A stretch of DNA of 64,000 nucleotides from Hemerocallis citrina (lineage: Eukaryota; Streptophyta; Magnoliopsida; Asparagales; Asphodelaceae): NCBI GenBank assembly GCA_017893485.1, contig CM030363.1:172572686-172636685 (forward strand), read 5' to 3'. This document shows, piece by piece, positions 22,620 to 32,724 of the stretch. A program made the translations under genes and the position numbers. The stretch's first letter is position 1, and the number at the start of each line of letters is the position of its first letter. Below the pieces are notes generated by a model, which had not been told where the DNA came from, ran no database searches, and worked only from the letters and a program-made list of their open reading frames with translations.

Positions 22620-24203
22620 GATGGCTGTCCCCCCCGTCTTTTTGGGCTTAAGGCCCTGCTCGGGTTGTCGGTTGACCGTTCGAGAAGGAGGCGGAGGCCT
22701 CGGATTCCTTGGGTCCCTCCGGTCTCTTGGATTGTTCCGAGTGAACTCCTTTAGGTACCCTCGTTGGATGAGGCCCTCAATCTCGTCTTTAAGGGCATGG
22801 CAGTTGTCTGTCTCGTGCCTATGGTCTTGGTGGAACTGGCAGTAGAACCTCTAGTCCCGTTTTTTGTTGTTGCTCAGTTGGGGAGGGAGTTGGACGATCC
22901 CTTTGTCCTCGATCTCTAAGAGGAGGGCTGACACGTTCTGGGTCAGCGACGTATATCTTTCAAAATGGGGGACCGGAGGTGGCCTCTTCTGGCCGGATGC
23001 ATCCTTTGGGGTTTTCTTGACGGGCTCGGAGTCGTCCGCTTTTCGTTTCCTCTTGGCAGTAGCTTCTTCAATGCCCTCGAGGTGTAGAGCCTCCTTGTTA
23101 CGGAGATACTTCTCGACCCTGTTGAGGAGGTTGGGGAAGTCAACAGGCGGTTTTTTGGCTAATGAGGCCTTCAGCTGGCCGTGGCGAACATTATGCTGGA
23201 AAGCTGTGAAAGCGACGCCCGCATCGAGAGAGGAAACCGACCTCGCCTCGGCGGTGAACCTCTGAACGAACTCGCAGAGGGGTTCTCCTTCCTTCCACTT
23301 GAGGTCTAGAAGGGACACGCTCGTCTTCTCAACCTTCTGGCTGGTCATGAAGTGGGCTAGGAAGTTCGCTTCTAGCTGGTCGATCGAGAAGACCGAGCTG
23401 GAGGTAAGCTTCGAGAACCACTCCCGAGCTGGACCACGCAAGGTGGCAGGGAAGGCACGACATAGGAGAGGATCCGATGCGCTGTGAATCAACATTGAAC
23501 CCCTCCATGTGATCAGCTGGATCACTCTCGCCATTGTAGGTCTCAAATTGAGGCGGCCTGAAATTCCTCGGAATCTCAGCGTCTAGGATTTGAAAGGAGA
23601 ACGGTGGTCGGTTCGACCGGTTCCCTCGCCTGGATTGTGGTCCTCCCTCGCCCAGGTGGGCAAGGAGGTTCTCCATCTCCTGGAGCCGCTGGAGGACGAC
23701 ATCGTCTCGTTCCTGTGGGCGAGTCGAACCGTGAGATTCACTGCCCTGGGCTTCTGGCTGCGGTTCAGTATTATTGCGCGCCTCGGCCTAGGGACTGCCC
23801 CGGATAGCCTTGAGGACCTCGTTCCTAAGTTTTGGAACTCGGCTCTCGTGACCGGGGTCTACTCTACTTGGCTGTGCGAAGGCGGAGGCCCCCGGGGTGA
23901 GTGGCCGTACGCTGGTTCCCGTTCTTAGATCGGCTGCCTGCCATGGTTCGGGGCTAAGTTGGAAGCGACCCCTCCCCTCGACTGGCTGATCTGCCGGTCC
24001 TGGATTACATGCCGTAAGTTATGAGCCACTACCGAGCGTGAGGCGCTCGGTTCGGTCCCTGCCGCACCATTGGCTCGAGGTTGACCAGAGCCATGGGTGT
24101 ACGCATAGCAGTGAGAGGGAGGAGGGTCTGGACGACGTCCAGCGATGAGGGCTTTTCTAGCTTTGGGAGCCATGGGAAAGCCTGGCTTCGAGATGACGTC
24201 CAA
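22620..24203 (-). pseudogene. Tat gag polyprotein, broken
   Basis: It begins near 24203-24170 (MAPKARKALIAGRRPDP). The conserved PRNFRPPQFETYNGESDPAD lies near 23560. After a frameshift near 23500 the core gag domain continues to 22851 (REWFSKLTSSSVFSIDQLEA, FTAEARSVSSLDAGVAF). Past a stop near 22848 the frame keeps a Cys/His box FYCQFHQDHRHETDNC and a Pro/Arg-rich tail to about 22560. The order matches the gag at 1690-3520 and the two are clearly related, but this element also retains pol. Confidence 0.8.
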
Positions 24204-24234
24204 GGCCGGGATCGGACCTGTGTCAGTGACGGGT

Positions 24235-24251
24235 TCCCACAGACGGTGACA
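24235..24251 (-). other. Primer binding site of the 12.7-kb Tat element
   Basis: The minus strand reads TTGTCACCGTCTGTGGGAA next to the 5' LTR. It is the same site as at 3551-3568 with substitutions in the tRNA-complementary part, consistent with age. Confidence 0.65.
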
Positions 24252-24254
24252 ACC

Positions 24255-24772
24255 TGATGCTGCTTGATTTAGGGGGTGGAGGCAACATGTGTGAATTCTT
24301 GTAATTTGTGAAATGGAAAGGACGACACTGGCGTTGATTTAATCCTCGGGTTGTACGTTCGGCTCGGGGGTAGCAGGAGAGAAGTAGAGGCTGAGTGCTC
24401 GGCTCGGATCTTCGTGTCTCAGCTCGGATCTGGGTGGTTCGGCTCGGATCTTGATACCTACACAATGCTTAGAAACACCGGGAGAGTTCCCGGCGATGGG
24501 GCCTCTGACGATCTAGTCAGTCACTGAGAAAGCAACAGTAGCTAGGGTTCAGTGGGGAAAAAGTTTATTACCTCTAGAAGGAAGGAGGATGTCTGGTATT
24601 TATAGGCAGGGGCTAACGGGTCTCTGGCCTTGATGGGCCGGGTCGGACCCGTTAGCCAGTGGGCCTGAGCTGGCAGAAGCCCGTTAGACCTATTTGACTT
24701 GATGATCACAGGAGAGCGAAATCTGAGGATATCTGATGGCCCAGATGCGGCCACGTCTTTTATACCATGTCA
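24255..24772 (-). repeat. 5' LTR of the 12.7-kb Tat element
   Basis: Same length as and about nine-tenths identical (by eye) to 12039-12556. On the minus strand it begins TGACATGGTATAAAAG and contains the TATA box CCTATAAATACC. The acaat duplication follows at 24773. Confidence 0.9.
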
Positions 24773-24777
24773 ACAAT

Positions 24778-25077
24778 GTTTTGGGGTCTATTTATGCTTT
24801 TGTCGGGGCAAACCTTTCCTTAAGTCGGTGATGTCATTACTTACTTGGCCAGGTACTTTGTCATAGTATTATGACCAAAATACCCCCCTAGAATGTATTC
24901 CTTTATTAACCGTGTGTATCAAGATGTGTGCCTAGGCCGATCCGACGGTGGCGCAAGGTGGTCTTAGTTTTTTTTTTGCAGTTATGCATAGTTGTGGAAC
25001 AGAAAGGACATGAGGATTCGCTTGGAGGCCCACAATTATTGGGGCCCACATCAATTGGTAGAAGAAGCCCACATAGC
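24778..25077. other. 300 bp between two elements, nothing recognised
   Basis: Apparently single-copy DNA lying between the Tat element and the TIR-bounded pararetrovirus unit. No open frame of note or repeat seen. Confidence 0.5.
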
Positions 25078-25503
25078 ACTCACAAGGAGTATAGTGGGTA
25101 ACTAACCCACTTTTGAAAAACATTTAGCCAAATACCCTACTTTCTAAAAGATTTAGCCAAATAACCCACTTTTATAAAATATTTAACTAACTACCCCTTT
25201 TAAATATAATAACCTAAAAACAAAATTTTATATATAACCCTACTTTAGAAATTATAGACTATAATATACCTTACCCCTATAAAAGCTGGATAATTCATAG
25301 AAAATAAAGGAACTTAAATTAAAAAGCCTTTCAAAATTCAAGATTAGATACGTTGATAAAAGATTAGCATAAAGGAAGCTTATTGCTAGTAAAGAAATAT
25401 CAGAATACCTATTACTAACAAGAAAAGTAACTAATCAACTACCTAAAGAGATACAAAAAGAAATAGCATACAAAGTATTAGATTACAGAAACGAAGAAAC
25501 AAG

Positions 25504-25995
25504 TTGGTATTACCAACACCTACTAGTATACAAAATAATTGGTTAAGTATGACCGACAAAACAGTTGGATTAATTCCTAACATGGACCCAGAAATTTATA
25601 TGATAAACATACAAGAGTTGGAAAAAGATTACATTGGTCCTGAAATGTTCAGTGATATAAGAAAATATTTAAAAGTCATAAATAAAAATATAAAAGAAAT
25701 AGGTAGATATATAACTGACTACCCAGAAGAAGAATTAGGCATCACAGAAGAAAGTATGAAAGAGCTAGAAGCCATAACAAAACTTAATATAAATATCTTG
25801 GAAATTGGAGATTTAATGGCAAATCCTAATTCAAAAGAAGTACAAGAAGCCTTGAAAAATCTAGATATAACAAATGAGGAAATAAAAATGGACCAAGATA
25901 AGATTATTGCAAAACTTTCAGAAATTCCAAGTAACATGTATAAAATTTTAAGACCACCACCTAACAAAAAACCTTACCATTTACCATGGAAATAG
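25504..25995 (+). CDS. Pararetrovirus-associated ORF, function unknown
   Basis: A 163-codon open frame, rich in Lys, Glu and Ile, with a helical, possibly coiled-coil middle. It lies just upstream of the coat region, and its reading frame has open sequence further upstream (from about 25340) without an ATG. Its place resembles the N-terminal part of a caulimovirid polyprotein or a small ORF preceding it. I do not recognise a domain. Confidence 0.4.
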   Translation: MVLPTPTSIQNNWLSMTDKTVGLIPNMDPEIYMINIQELEKDYIGPEMFSDIRKYLKVINKNIKEIGRYITDYPEEELGITEESMKELEAITKLNINILEIGDLMANPNSKEVQEALKNLDITNEEIKMDQDKIIAKLSEIPSNMYKILRPPPNKKPYHLPWK

Positions 25996-26013
25996 CAAAA
26001 CACAAAAAGAAGA

Positions 26014-27095
26014 ATGCAACTAGGAAAAGATAAAGAAAAAGAAACCTCAAAATACGAACCTACAGAGCACTACGAAAAAGGAATAGCAGGAAATGGAGAA
26101 TGGTTAGACCTAGATTGCGTAAAAGACGTAGATAGGACAATTGAAGAATGGGTAAAAGTATCACTAATAGTAGGATTTAGGCAAAACCTTAACGGAAATG
26201 CATTTGAGAAATTTATAGAAGCCACCTTTATGGGAGTAGTAGCCAAATGGTGGAATGGGCTAGAGGAAGAAGAGAGAAATACTATAAGAAAATCAAGACC
26301 TATTATGATAGAGGAACTGAAGAAAGCTCAGCACAATGGACCTTAGGTTTAAAAGAAATAATTACAAATTACGAAAAAGCAATAAGAACTGAATTCAGTA
26401 TATATGATAAAGAAGAAAAACACACTATATATAAAAAGAACCAAGCAAGATGGAGACTAAGTAACTTAGAAATATGCGACATGTGCCATTTTGACAACTA
26501 TGCTTGTGAATTCCGAGAATATTTTCAAGATAGTTATTATACAAAAGAAGAACGGAGTCCAATTTTAGACTCATTCTTTCTAAAACAACCTGATCCATCG
26601 AGTATAAACATATATAGTTCATACATAAGTGAGAAAGTAAAACCAGAAGTAGACACTTTAGGGTATAGAACGCAATTCGTAAAAGATTATAGAGACAAAG
26701 TATTGCAAGTTGCTAGAGCAACAATGAAATATTATAGAACATATAAACAATGAATTTGTTGTGAGGATGCAAGGCCGAATCGTTGGGGATGCAATAATAA
26801 CTATAAATACACAAAGAAGAATAATCACAAATTCCAAAAATATCAACCAAAATATAGGAAAACTTTTAAGAGATATAGAAAACCCTATAAAAAATACTTT
26901 AGAAAAATGAATAAGAATAATAATAGGCAGTATACGAAAAATCCTAAAAAATGTAATTGTTACATATGTGGAGATGTAGGACATATATCACCAAATTGTC
27001 CTAAGAGAATGAAAAAAGAAAATGTAAAATACGTAGAAGAAATTAAAGAAATGAATAACATAAATTATGAACCCATAGAATATGATGAAGAATGA
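26014..27095 (+). pseudogene. Endogenous pararetrovirus coat-protein region, broken
   Basis: Successive frames (26014-26346, 26247-26753, 26907-27095) read as one capsid region with a frameshift near 26300 and a stop near 26753. A basic Lys/Arg/Asn/Tyr-rich stretch precedes a CCHC knuckle, C-x2-C-x4-H-x4-C (CYICGDVGHISPNC, about 26957-27000), which in caulimovirid and retroviral coat proteins binds the genome. A Glu/Asp-rich tail with stops runs on to about 27450. Damage suggests it no longer makes a capsid. Confidence 0.75.
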
Positions 27096-27458
27096 TCAGA
27101 AATAAATGAAGATGAAGAAATAATGGTAATGGAATAAGATAGTGGAAGTAGTGAAGGTGAAACAGAAGAGTATGAAATAAACATGATAACAGATCTAACA
27201 GAAATAGAAGAACCTTCAGAAAGAGAAGAAAACAATGAAAAACTAAGAGAAAGAATGTGCTTTGACATACAAAAATACGATAAAATAAAAGAGACCAAAT
27301 TAGACATAAATCCAAAAGAAATTTTTAAACTGCCAATATTTGAATGAAAGAAAAGTACCATCATAATAGCTAGGAATAATGAACAACCTATAGACAATGA
27401 ACAAGCACAAGGCAAAACCATAATCCCATTAATAACCGAAAGAATAATAAGATAAGAG

Positions 27459-27908
27459 ATGGAAAAAATAAGGAAAAAGACCAAAAAAATATTAAGGCAC
27501 ATACATTTAGGAGCTGTACAAATAATAATAAAAGCCTATTTTAAGGAAGGAATAAATACACCCCTCGAAATATACCTAATGGATGATAGGATAATATCAA
27601 GTACACAAGATGCCTTAATAGGAATAGTACAAGGAAACCTAATGTACCAAAAGATAAAGTTCACAATAAAACCTAATTTCTCTATAAGCATGGCAGAAGA
27701 AAATAAAGATAAAAGTCTAGTCATGTATCATAGGTTATCAGGTATAGAAATGATAGAAAAAAGCAAAGTTATGAGTATACAAATAAGAAACATTTACGCT
27801 TTCACTAGCAAGCACGAAGTAAAGAATAGAAATACAGATAATTTTAAAATAGAGTCTCTATTCAGAGAAATCATAAGATACAAACCAGCTAGAGAAAACC
27901 CTAAATAA
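27459..27908 (+). pseudogene. Pararetrovirus movement-protein-like region
   Basis: The open frame shows the pattern of the caulimovirid 30K-superfamily movement protein: a hydrophobic strand, a short loop, then a conserved aspartate in a DDRI box and a GNLMYQKIKF-like strand (about 27575-27665). These proteins enlarge plasmodesmata for cell-to-cell spread. It sits after the coat region and before the protease-like region, an order reported for Cavemovirus/Solendovirus-type genomes rather than badnaviruses. The frame is separated from its neighbours by stops at about 27450 and 27906, so it is a relic. Confidence 0.6.
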
Positions 27909-27981
27909 CTATACTAAATTATATAGAATTCGACTTTAATAAAGCAAAAGAAACTGCAAAAGGAAAAGCACACCACAAATA

Positions 27982-28830
27982 ATGTTCGGAAAGAGATCAC
28001 TATCAATAAGAAATAAACGACAAGCATTGGAATTAATACCAATAATAAATACATTAGAACACCAAAACAATAACCAATTTAAAATAGAAATAGAATATTA
28101 TGACAATGGGGAATGGAATAAACAAATAGCCTTAGTAGATACAGAAGCTACCAATTCACATATTAAACAAACAAATATAAAAACCACTGAATTAATAACA
28201 TTAGAAAATCCATATTACTACCTAGACTATTACAATAATAGACATCCAATTGTACATAAAATCATACTACCACTAAGGATAAATGGTAGAAAGGAAATGT
28301 TATTATACTTACACGTAGACCCAGAATACCATGTTAATGAAATGTTATTAGGAACTGACTTCCTTACATCAGTACAACCTTACTCAATTCAAGAAGAAAA
28401 AATCACAATAACAGTAAACAATGAAAGCATGATAATAAATAGGATATTGGACAAATGAATCCATTAAGAGCAACAAAAAATACATTATACATTCTAACAG
28501 AATTTGTTTACGAAGGATATAAATCAAGAAACTATCACAGTCCAATAGACACCGGAACCGGTACTAGTCTATGCCGCGAAAATATAATACCAAAATGGAA
28601 ACAAGATGGTTTTAATAAAAAAGCCATAACTTGATTAACTGGACAAACTATCATACTAGACAAATTTCAACAAAATATTAATGTACAAATCGGAAGCTAC
28701 ATACTAAAGATACATATAATATACCAGTTTGATGATATGAATAATGATGTACTCTTAGGAAATAATTTTTTCCAACAATACTATCCCATAACTATATCAC
28801 ATAAATCAGTTGTATTTACAACACCTTGCA
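27982..28830 (+). pseudogene. Two successive retropepsin-like regions of the pararetrovirus
   Basis: The first (27982-28458) has an aspartic-protease-like LVDTEAT where LVDTGAT is usual, and closes with the LLGTDFL signature (about 28345-28370). The second (28455-28830) has an intact DTGTG box (about 28548-28562) and its own VLLGNNFF closing signature (about 28748-28770), with an in-frame stop near 28631. Aspartic proteases process the viral polyprotein as dimers. The double arrangement looks like a duplication with one degenerate copy; alternatively the first copy is an unrelated beta-rich domain. Confidence 0.55.
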
Positions 28831-29079
28831 GACACCAAGCAATAGCAATTAGAATAACCCAACCGTATTCCAGAACTGACCTGTCACACATCAGAGTTTC
28901 TTCAACCCAGCATGGTGAATACCAATATTTACCAAATAAAAACAGAATACAACAAGTTCAAGAAATAACTACAAAGGAAATTTTACAAAAACAATTAAAA
29001 GATCTGTGTGGAGAAGACCCCTTGGCAAAATGGAACTTAAGTGAATCGACGGCGCATATAGAGAAAAATTAAACCTATA

Positions 29080-30337
29080 AGACATACTCCAACAGACCTA
29101 GAAGAATTTAAAATACACATAAAAGAATTAATGGAAAATAACTACATAAGAAAATCACAAAGTCCACATTCATCACCAGCATTCATAGTAAGAAAGCATT
29201 CACAAGAAAAAAGAGGTAAATCTCGAATGGTAGTAAATTATAAGAACTAAATAAAAATACTATGACGTTTGGATACCCACTACCAGACATGCAAATACTA
29301 CTTAACACAGTAAGAACAAGAAAAATATATTCGAAATTTGACTGTAAATTAGGATTTTATCATGTAAAACTAATAGAAGATTCAAAACCTTTAACAGCAT
29401 TTAGCACATCTCAGGGATTTTATGAATGGAATGTATTACCATTCGGTTATAAAAACAACCCAGGAATATTTCAAGAATATATGGATACAATTTTTGAAAA
29501 ATACAACAATTTCATATTAGTATATGTAGATGATATTCTAATAGGATCAGAAAACGAAGAACAACATAAAGAACATCTACTAAAATTCATAGAAATAGTG
29601 AAAAATGCATGTATTATACTATCAAAAAAGAAAATGGAATTATTCAAAACTGAGATAGAATTTTTAGGAACAAAATTATCTCATGAAGGAATAAAATTAC
29701 AACGAAATATAGCAGAAAAAATAAAGACTTTTCCTAATATAGTAAAAGAAAAAAGAGAAGTACAAGCTATAATAGGATTACTAAATCAAATAAGAGGTTA
29801 CATACCAAATTTATCAGCAAAAACAAATTGGTTACAACAAAAACTAAAAAAATTTAAGAAATGGGAATGGACCCCGGAGGATGAAGAGAAACTTAAATAT
29901 TAAAACAACAAACTTCAGAATTACATAAGCTAAGATTACCTGTTAAAGAATGTTCTTGGATAATAGAAACAGATGCACGTGAAAACAATTGGGGAGCAGT
30001 ATTAAAATTTATTGAAATAGGAGAAAATGATGAAAAACTAGCTAGATATACTAGTGGATCTTTCACACAAACCCAACAAAATTACCACATAAACGAAAAA
30101 GAACTACTGGCAATCTTAAAAGCTATAAAAAAGTTTGAACTATTTATAATACACACAAAATTTATGGTAAGGACAGATAATACCCAAGTAAAGAGTTGGA
30201 TTAATAAAATAATAGACCCAACCATTGCAAACAAAAGATTGATAAGGTGGCAAATGGAGTTAGCACATTACGATTTCTTAATAGAAAAAATAAAAGAAAA
30301 AGAAAATATTTTAGCTGATTTTTTATCAAGAAATTAA
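29080..30337 (+). pseudogene. Pararetrovirus reverse transcriptase and RNase H, frameshifted
   Basis: RT begins near 29080 in one frame, with an SPHSSPAF-type box, shifts near 29250 and continues in the open frame 29262-29903, holding the first catalytic Asp in KFDCKLGFYH, the LPFGYKNNPGIFQ box and YVDDILI (about 29521-29545). After a further shift near 29900, RNase H follows to the stop at about 30337, with the expected Asp (ETDA), Glu (NEKELLAI) and Asp (RTDN) residues and a final ADFLSRN. At least two frameshifts make it non-functional as a polyprotein. Confidence 0.85.
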
Positions 30338-30356
30338 CTATTTCATTTGTTGCAAA

Positions 30357-31202
30357 ATGGAAACCAGAGTTCAGCAAATAGAACAGGATATAGTCTACCT
30401 AAAGGAGACAGTGGAGCAATTAAAAGGAGCATTTAACAAACTACAGCTGCAAATATGTGGTCTTCAAAGTATATTTTACCAACATATAAATACGGATCGT
30501 ATTGAAAAAATGAGTGAAGGGAGTGAACCTATTAACTCACAAAATACAAGTGAGATCACAAAAATAGCCATACAAGAGGAAAACTCCACATCCATACAGC
30601 CCACTACCTACAAAGAGAGTTTACTCTCTGATCCTCCAAAATACTCCAAGAAAGATTTATTTTTACAATATATTAAGAAATTATGCCAGACCACTCAGAT
30701 CAACCAATTTATCAAAACTATTTCTCAGCAACATATGAACAAAGCGATCATACTACCAGGAGCAAATCCAAAAATAGTAAGAGTATTGTTTGAAAGAGGA
30801 CTTATTTACTGCATTTATCCATCTCGGGAATGTGAAGAACTTAGCCAGTTACCAAAAGAAGTATATAAAGCTGCTAGAAGTTATTTTGGTCTTACAAAAG
30901 CATCCAAAATATATATCCGTATATTTTCAGCTGTTCCAGAATTCCTTAAAGATAATGAAGAACTATTAGCTGAACATATTATAAAGATAGGGATGACTAC
31001 ACAAATCTTGTTTGGAGCAACCAGTATTATATCATATAAGAACGAAGAATTTGAAAAACTAATCCCAGAAAGAAGAGCTACGGGATTTAGAACAATGTAT
31101 TGTGAACTAAAGGACATACAAAACAGAGAAGGTAACATATGGATATATGATAGCCCTGACCCACAAAAATTAATGATCTACAGCATAGCAAAAATTAAAT
31201 AA
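30357..31202 (+). CDS. Last pararetroviral ORF, in the transactivator/viroplasmin position
   Basis: An intact 281-codon frame. The first 45 residues form a heptad-like coiled coil (METRVQQIEQDIVYLKETVE and following). A Ser/Thr-rich linker is followed by a globular Lys/Ile-rich part containing KEVYKAARSYFGLTKA. It starts about 20 bases after the RNase H stop and ends about 200 bases before the promoter, the place held by the transactivator/inclusion-body protein in caulimovirids. I infer that role from position only. It is notably intact beside the broken pol. Confidence 0.6.
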   Translation: METRVQQIEQDIVYLKETVEQLKGAFNKLQLQICGLQSIFYQHINTDRIEKMSEGSEPINSQNTSEITKIAIQEENSTSIQPTTYKESLLSDPPKYSKKDLFLQYIKKLCQTTQINQFIKTISQQHMNKAIILPGANPKIVRVLFERGLIYCIYPSRECEELSQLPKEVYKAARSYFGLTKASKIYIRIFSAVPEFLKDNEELLAEHIIKIGMTTQILFGATSIISYKNEEFEKLIPERRATGFRTMYCELKDIQNREGNIWIYDSPDPQKLMIYSIAKIK

Positions 31203-31435
31203 CCCCAGTCAAAGAAAGAAGTCTTTGACAGCTGGTACCGAATCCTGCATAAAGGGGATATGACAATGACAGAAGAGACAGCTGTCCACTACTGTAGATT
31301 GATGAGGATGGAACCACAACATTCATGTGACTATTGTAGAAAAGAACAAGAGAAGGCTGACGAAGAGCTATTTCTGATGTGAAGCACGTGAAGATGTCTC
31401 CTACATAAGCAGTAATTATCTCAATTATTTAGCTA

Positions 31436-31546
31436 TGATGTAAGCAATGATGTAAGAAGAGCAATAATTGTATCTGTGATGTAAGCAATGATGTAAGGAG
31501 AACAATAATTGTATCTGGTGTAAAGCCATCCCTTCTTCTATAAAAG
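31436..31546 (+). promoter_or_regulatory. Pararetroviral promoter: TGATGTAAG repeats and TATA box
   Basis: Four TGATGTAAG motifs lie at 31436, 31448, 31477 and 31489, within a 41-bp tandem duplication, followed by a TATA box tataaaag at 31539-31546. TGACG/TGATG-type pairs upstream of a TATA box are typical of caulimovirid full-length-transcript promoters, where bZIP factors bind. Transcription should start near 31570. Confidence 0.75.
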
Positions 31547-31636
31547 GGAAGGCAGGGTAAGGGAGAAGGCAGACTATCCTGGAGAGAAAAAATTCCTCAA
31601 AATTTTGAAGAGTCTGTTTGTAACAAGTTTGAAGGA

Positions 31637-31642
31637 AATAAA
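31637..31642 (+). terminator. Pararetroviral polyadenylation signal AATAAA
   Basis: It lies about 70 bases after the expected transcription start, as in terminally redundant caulimovirid transcripts, where it is bypassed on first passage and used on the second. Confidence 0.6.
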
Positions 31643-32102
31643 ATATCTTTTATGAGATCATGCATCTACCAAATCTTGTAGAAAATACGGTATGGATAAC
31701 TAAATCTCTTTCTCTTAGGGAGAGTTTTGTAAGACTCTGCCTTACTGATCGTGCAAAAAGACCCATTTGCAACCTTCTATAGTTAGACTGTACACCTAGC
31801 AGTAGGAAACAAGCTAGATTGTGGTTGTCTGTACCGAAGTGCTACTAGTTGTTCCCGACGTATCTCTCGGATGAAGCTCTCTTGAGGGCATAGTAATCCT
31901 GAGATGGGAAGAACGTAAAAGGAGCATAGAAATCGGGGTGCATACCAGAGGTATTTTATCCACTGGTAGTAACTGGTACAGAGCAACTCAAAGATGTTTA
32001 ACTAAGTCGGATGCATGATGGGCCATTTTGTTGATTTTGTAGGTATCCTTAGAAATCTCTCTCTACTCTTGATTTATAATTGATTATTGTTCAATAGGAC
32101 CA

Positions 32103-32637
32103 ATGGATAATAATAGTTTAAGTATTGCCTCAGAAATTTTCGAATTAATGATTAATTATCAAGGAAGTGATAGAATGCTAGTTTTCGATGTTTATTATCC
32201 TCAGAGAGTAACAAGCATGACTGACTATTATGAATTCAAATTATTTTTCTTCAGTATTCAACGAGTAATAATTATAACGATAAATCAAATAAATCTTGGA
32301 GAAACTAGTAATATAACGGTCGAAATAATTGATGATTTAACTTTTTATGAAAGATCTTTATTATTTTATGAAAATGGTATATTTAGTAGTTATATTTGGA
32401 GTCCTGCGATTGCATATAGACAATCTAGAAGAAAATGAACAGAATGGAGGAGAAAATAGGCATACGGAAGAATTCGAAGAACCCCCATATGATAGTAATA
32501 GTGAAGAATATGAGACAGAATCAGAATATATGAGAGAACTTGACAACAATATTCCAGACATTCCTGATTACTTTTTCAAAATAGACAATATCCATTATTT
32601 CGACGAATATTATTTTACACCAAACTTTTATCTTTAG
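32103..32637 (+). pseudogene. Small acidic ORF pair between promoter and primer site
   Basis: Two overlapping frames (32103-32438, 111 codons; 32347-32637, 96 codons) could be one ORF with a frameshift near 32400. The second half is rich in Glu, Asp and Tyr. It lies in the transcript leader, between the promoter and the tRNA-Met primer site, where most caulimovirids have only short uORFs. No domain recognised. Confidence 0.4.
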
Positions 32638-32712
32638 AATTTTAAAGTTTTTGATACTCTCTTTATTTTTATTTTCAGGTCTTCAGGAGATTACGCGCTA
32701 CCCCCACCAAGT

Positions 32713-32724
32713 TGGTATCAGAGC
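32713..32724 (+). other. tRNA-Met primer binding site of the pararetrovirus
   Basis: The sequence TGGTATCAGAGC, followed by CAGTA, is the canonical complement of the initiator tRNA-Met 3' end, where minus-strand DNA synthesis starts. The viral sequence ends soon after it, so the copy was linearised near this natural discontinuity. Confidence 0.85.

Larger units (their letters stand above)
12039..24772 (-). mobile_element. Full-length Tat-lineage Ty3 retrotransposon, 12.7 kb, with nested solo LTR
   Basis: The 518-bp LTRs (12039-12556, 24255-24772) are flanked by a perfect 5-bp duplication acaat (12034-12038, 24773-24777), so both ends are certain. Reading right to left: LTR, primer site, gag, protease region, RT (split by a solo LTR), RNase H and a second RNase H, then a plus-strand antisense gene, a 3.8-kb tandem array, polypurine tract and 3' LTR. 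The second RNase H, antisense ORF and 3' tandem repeats are Tat hallmarks. No integrase is found between the last RNase H (18349) and the antisense gene. By eye the LTRs are about 90% identical, so the element is old; all its frames are broken. Confidence 0.9.

Noticed and set aside
24232..24251. Possible second short LTR boundary at caacctgatgc
   Set aside because: Alignment with 12039 and the acaat duplication fixes the LTR start at 24255.
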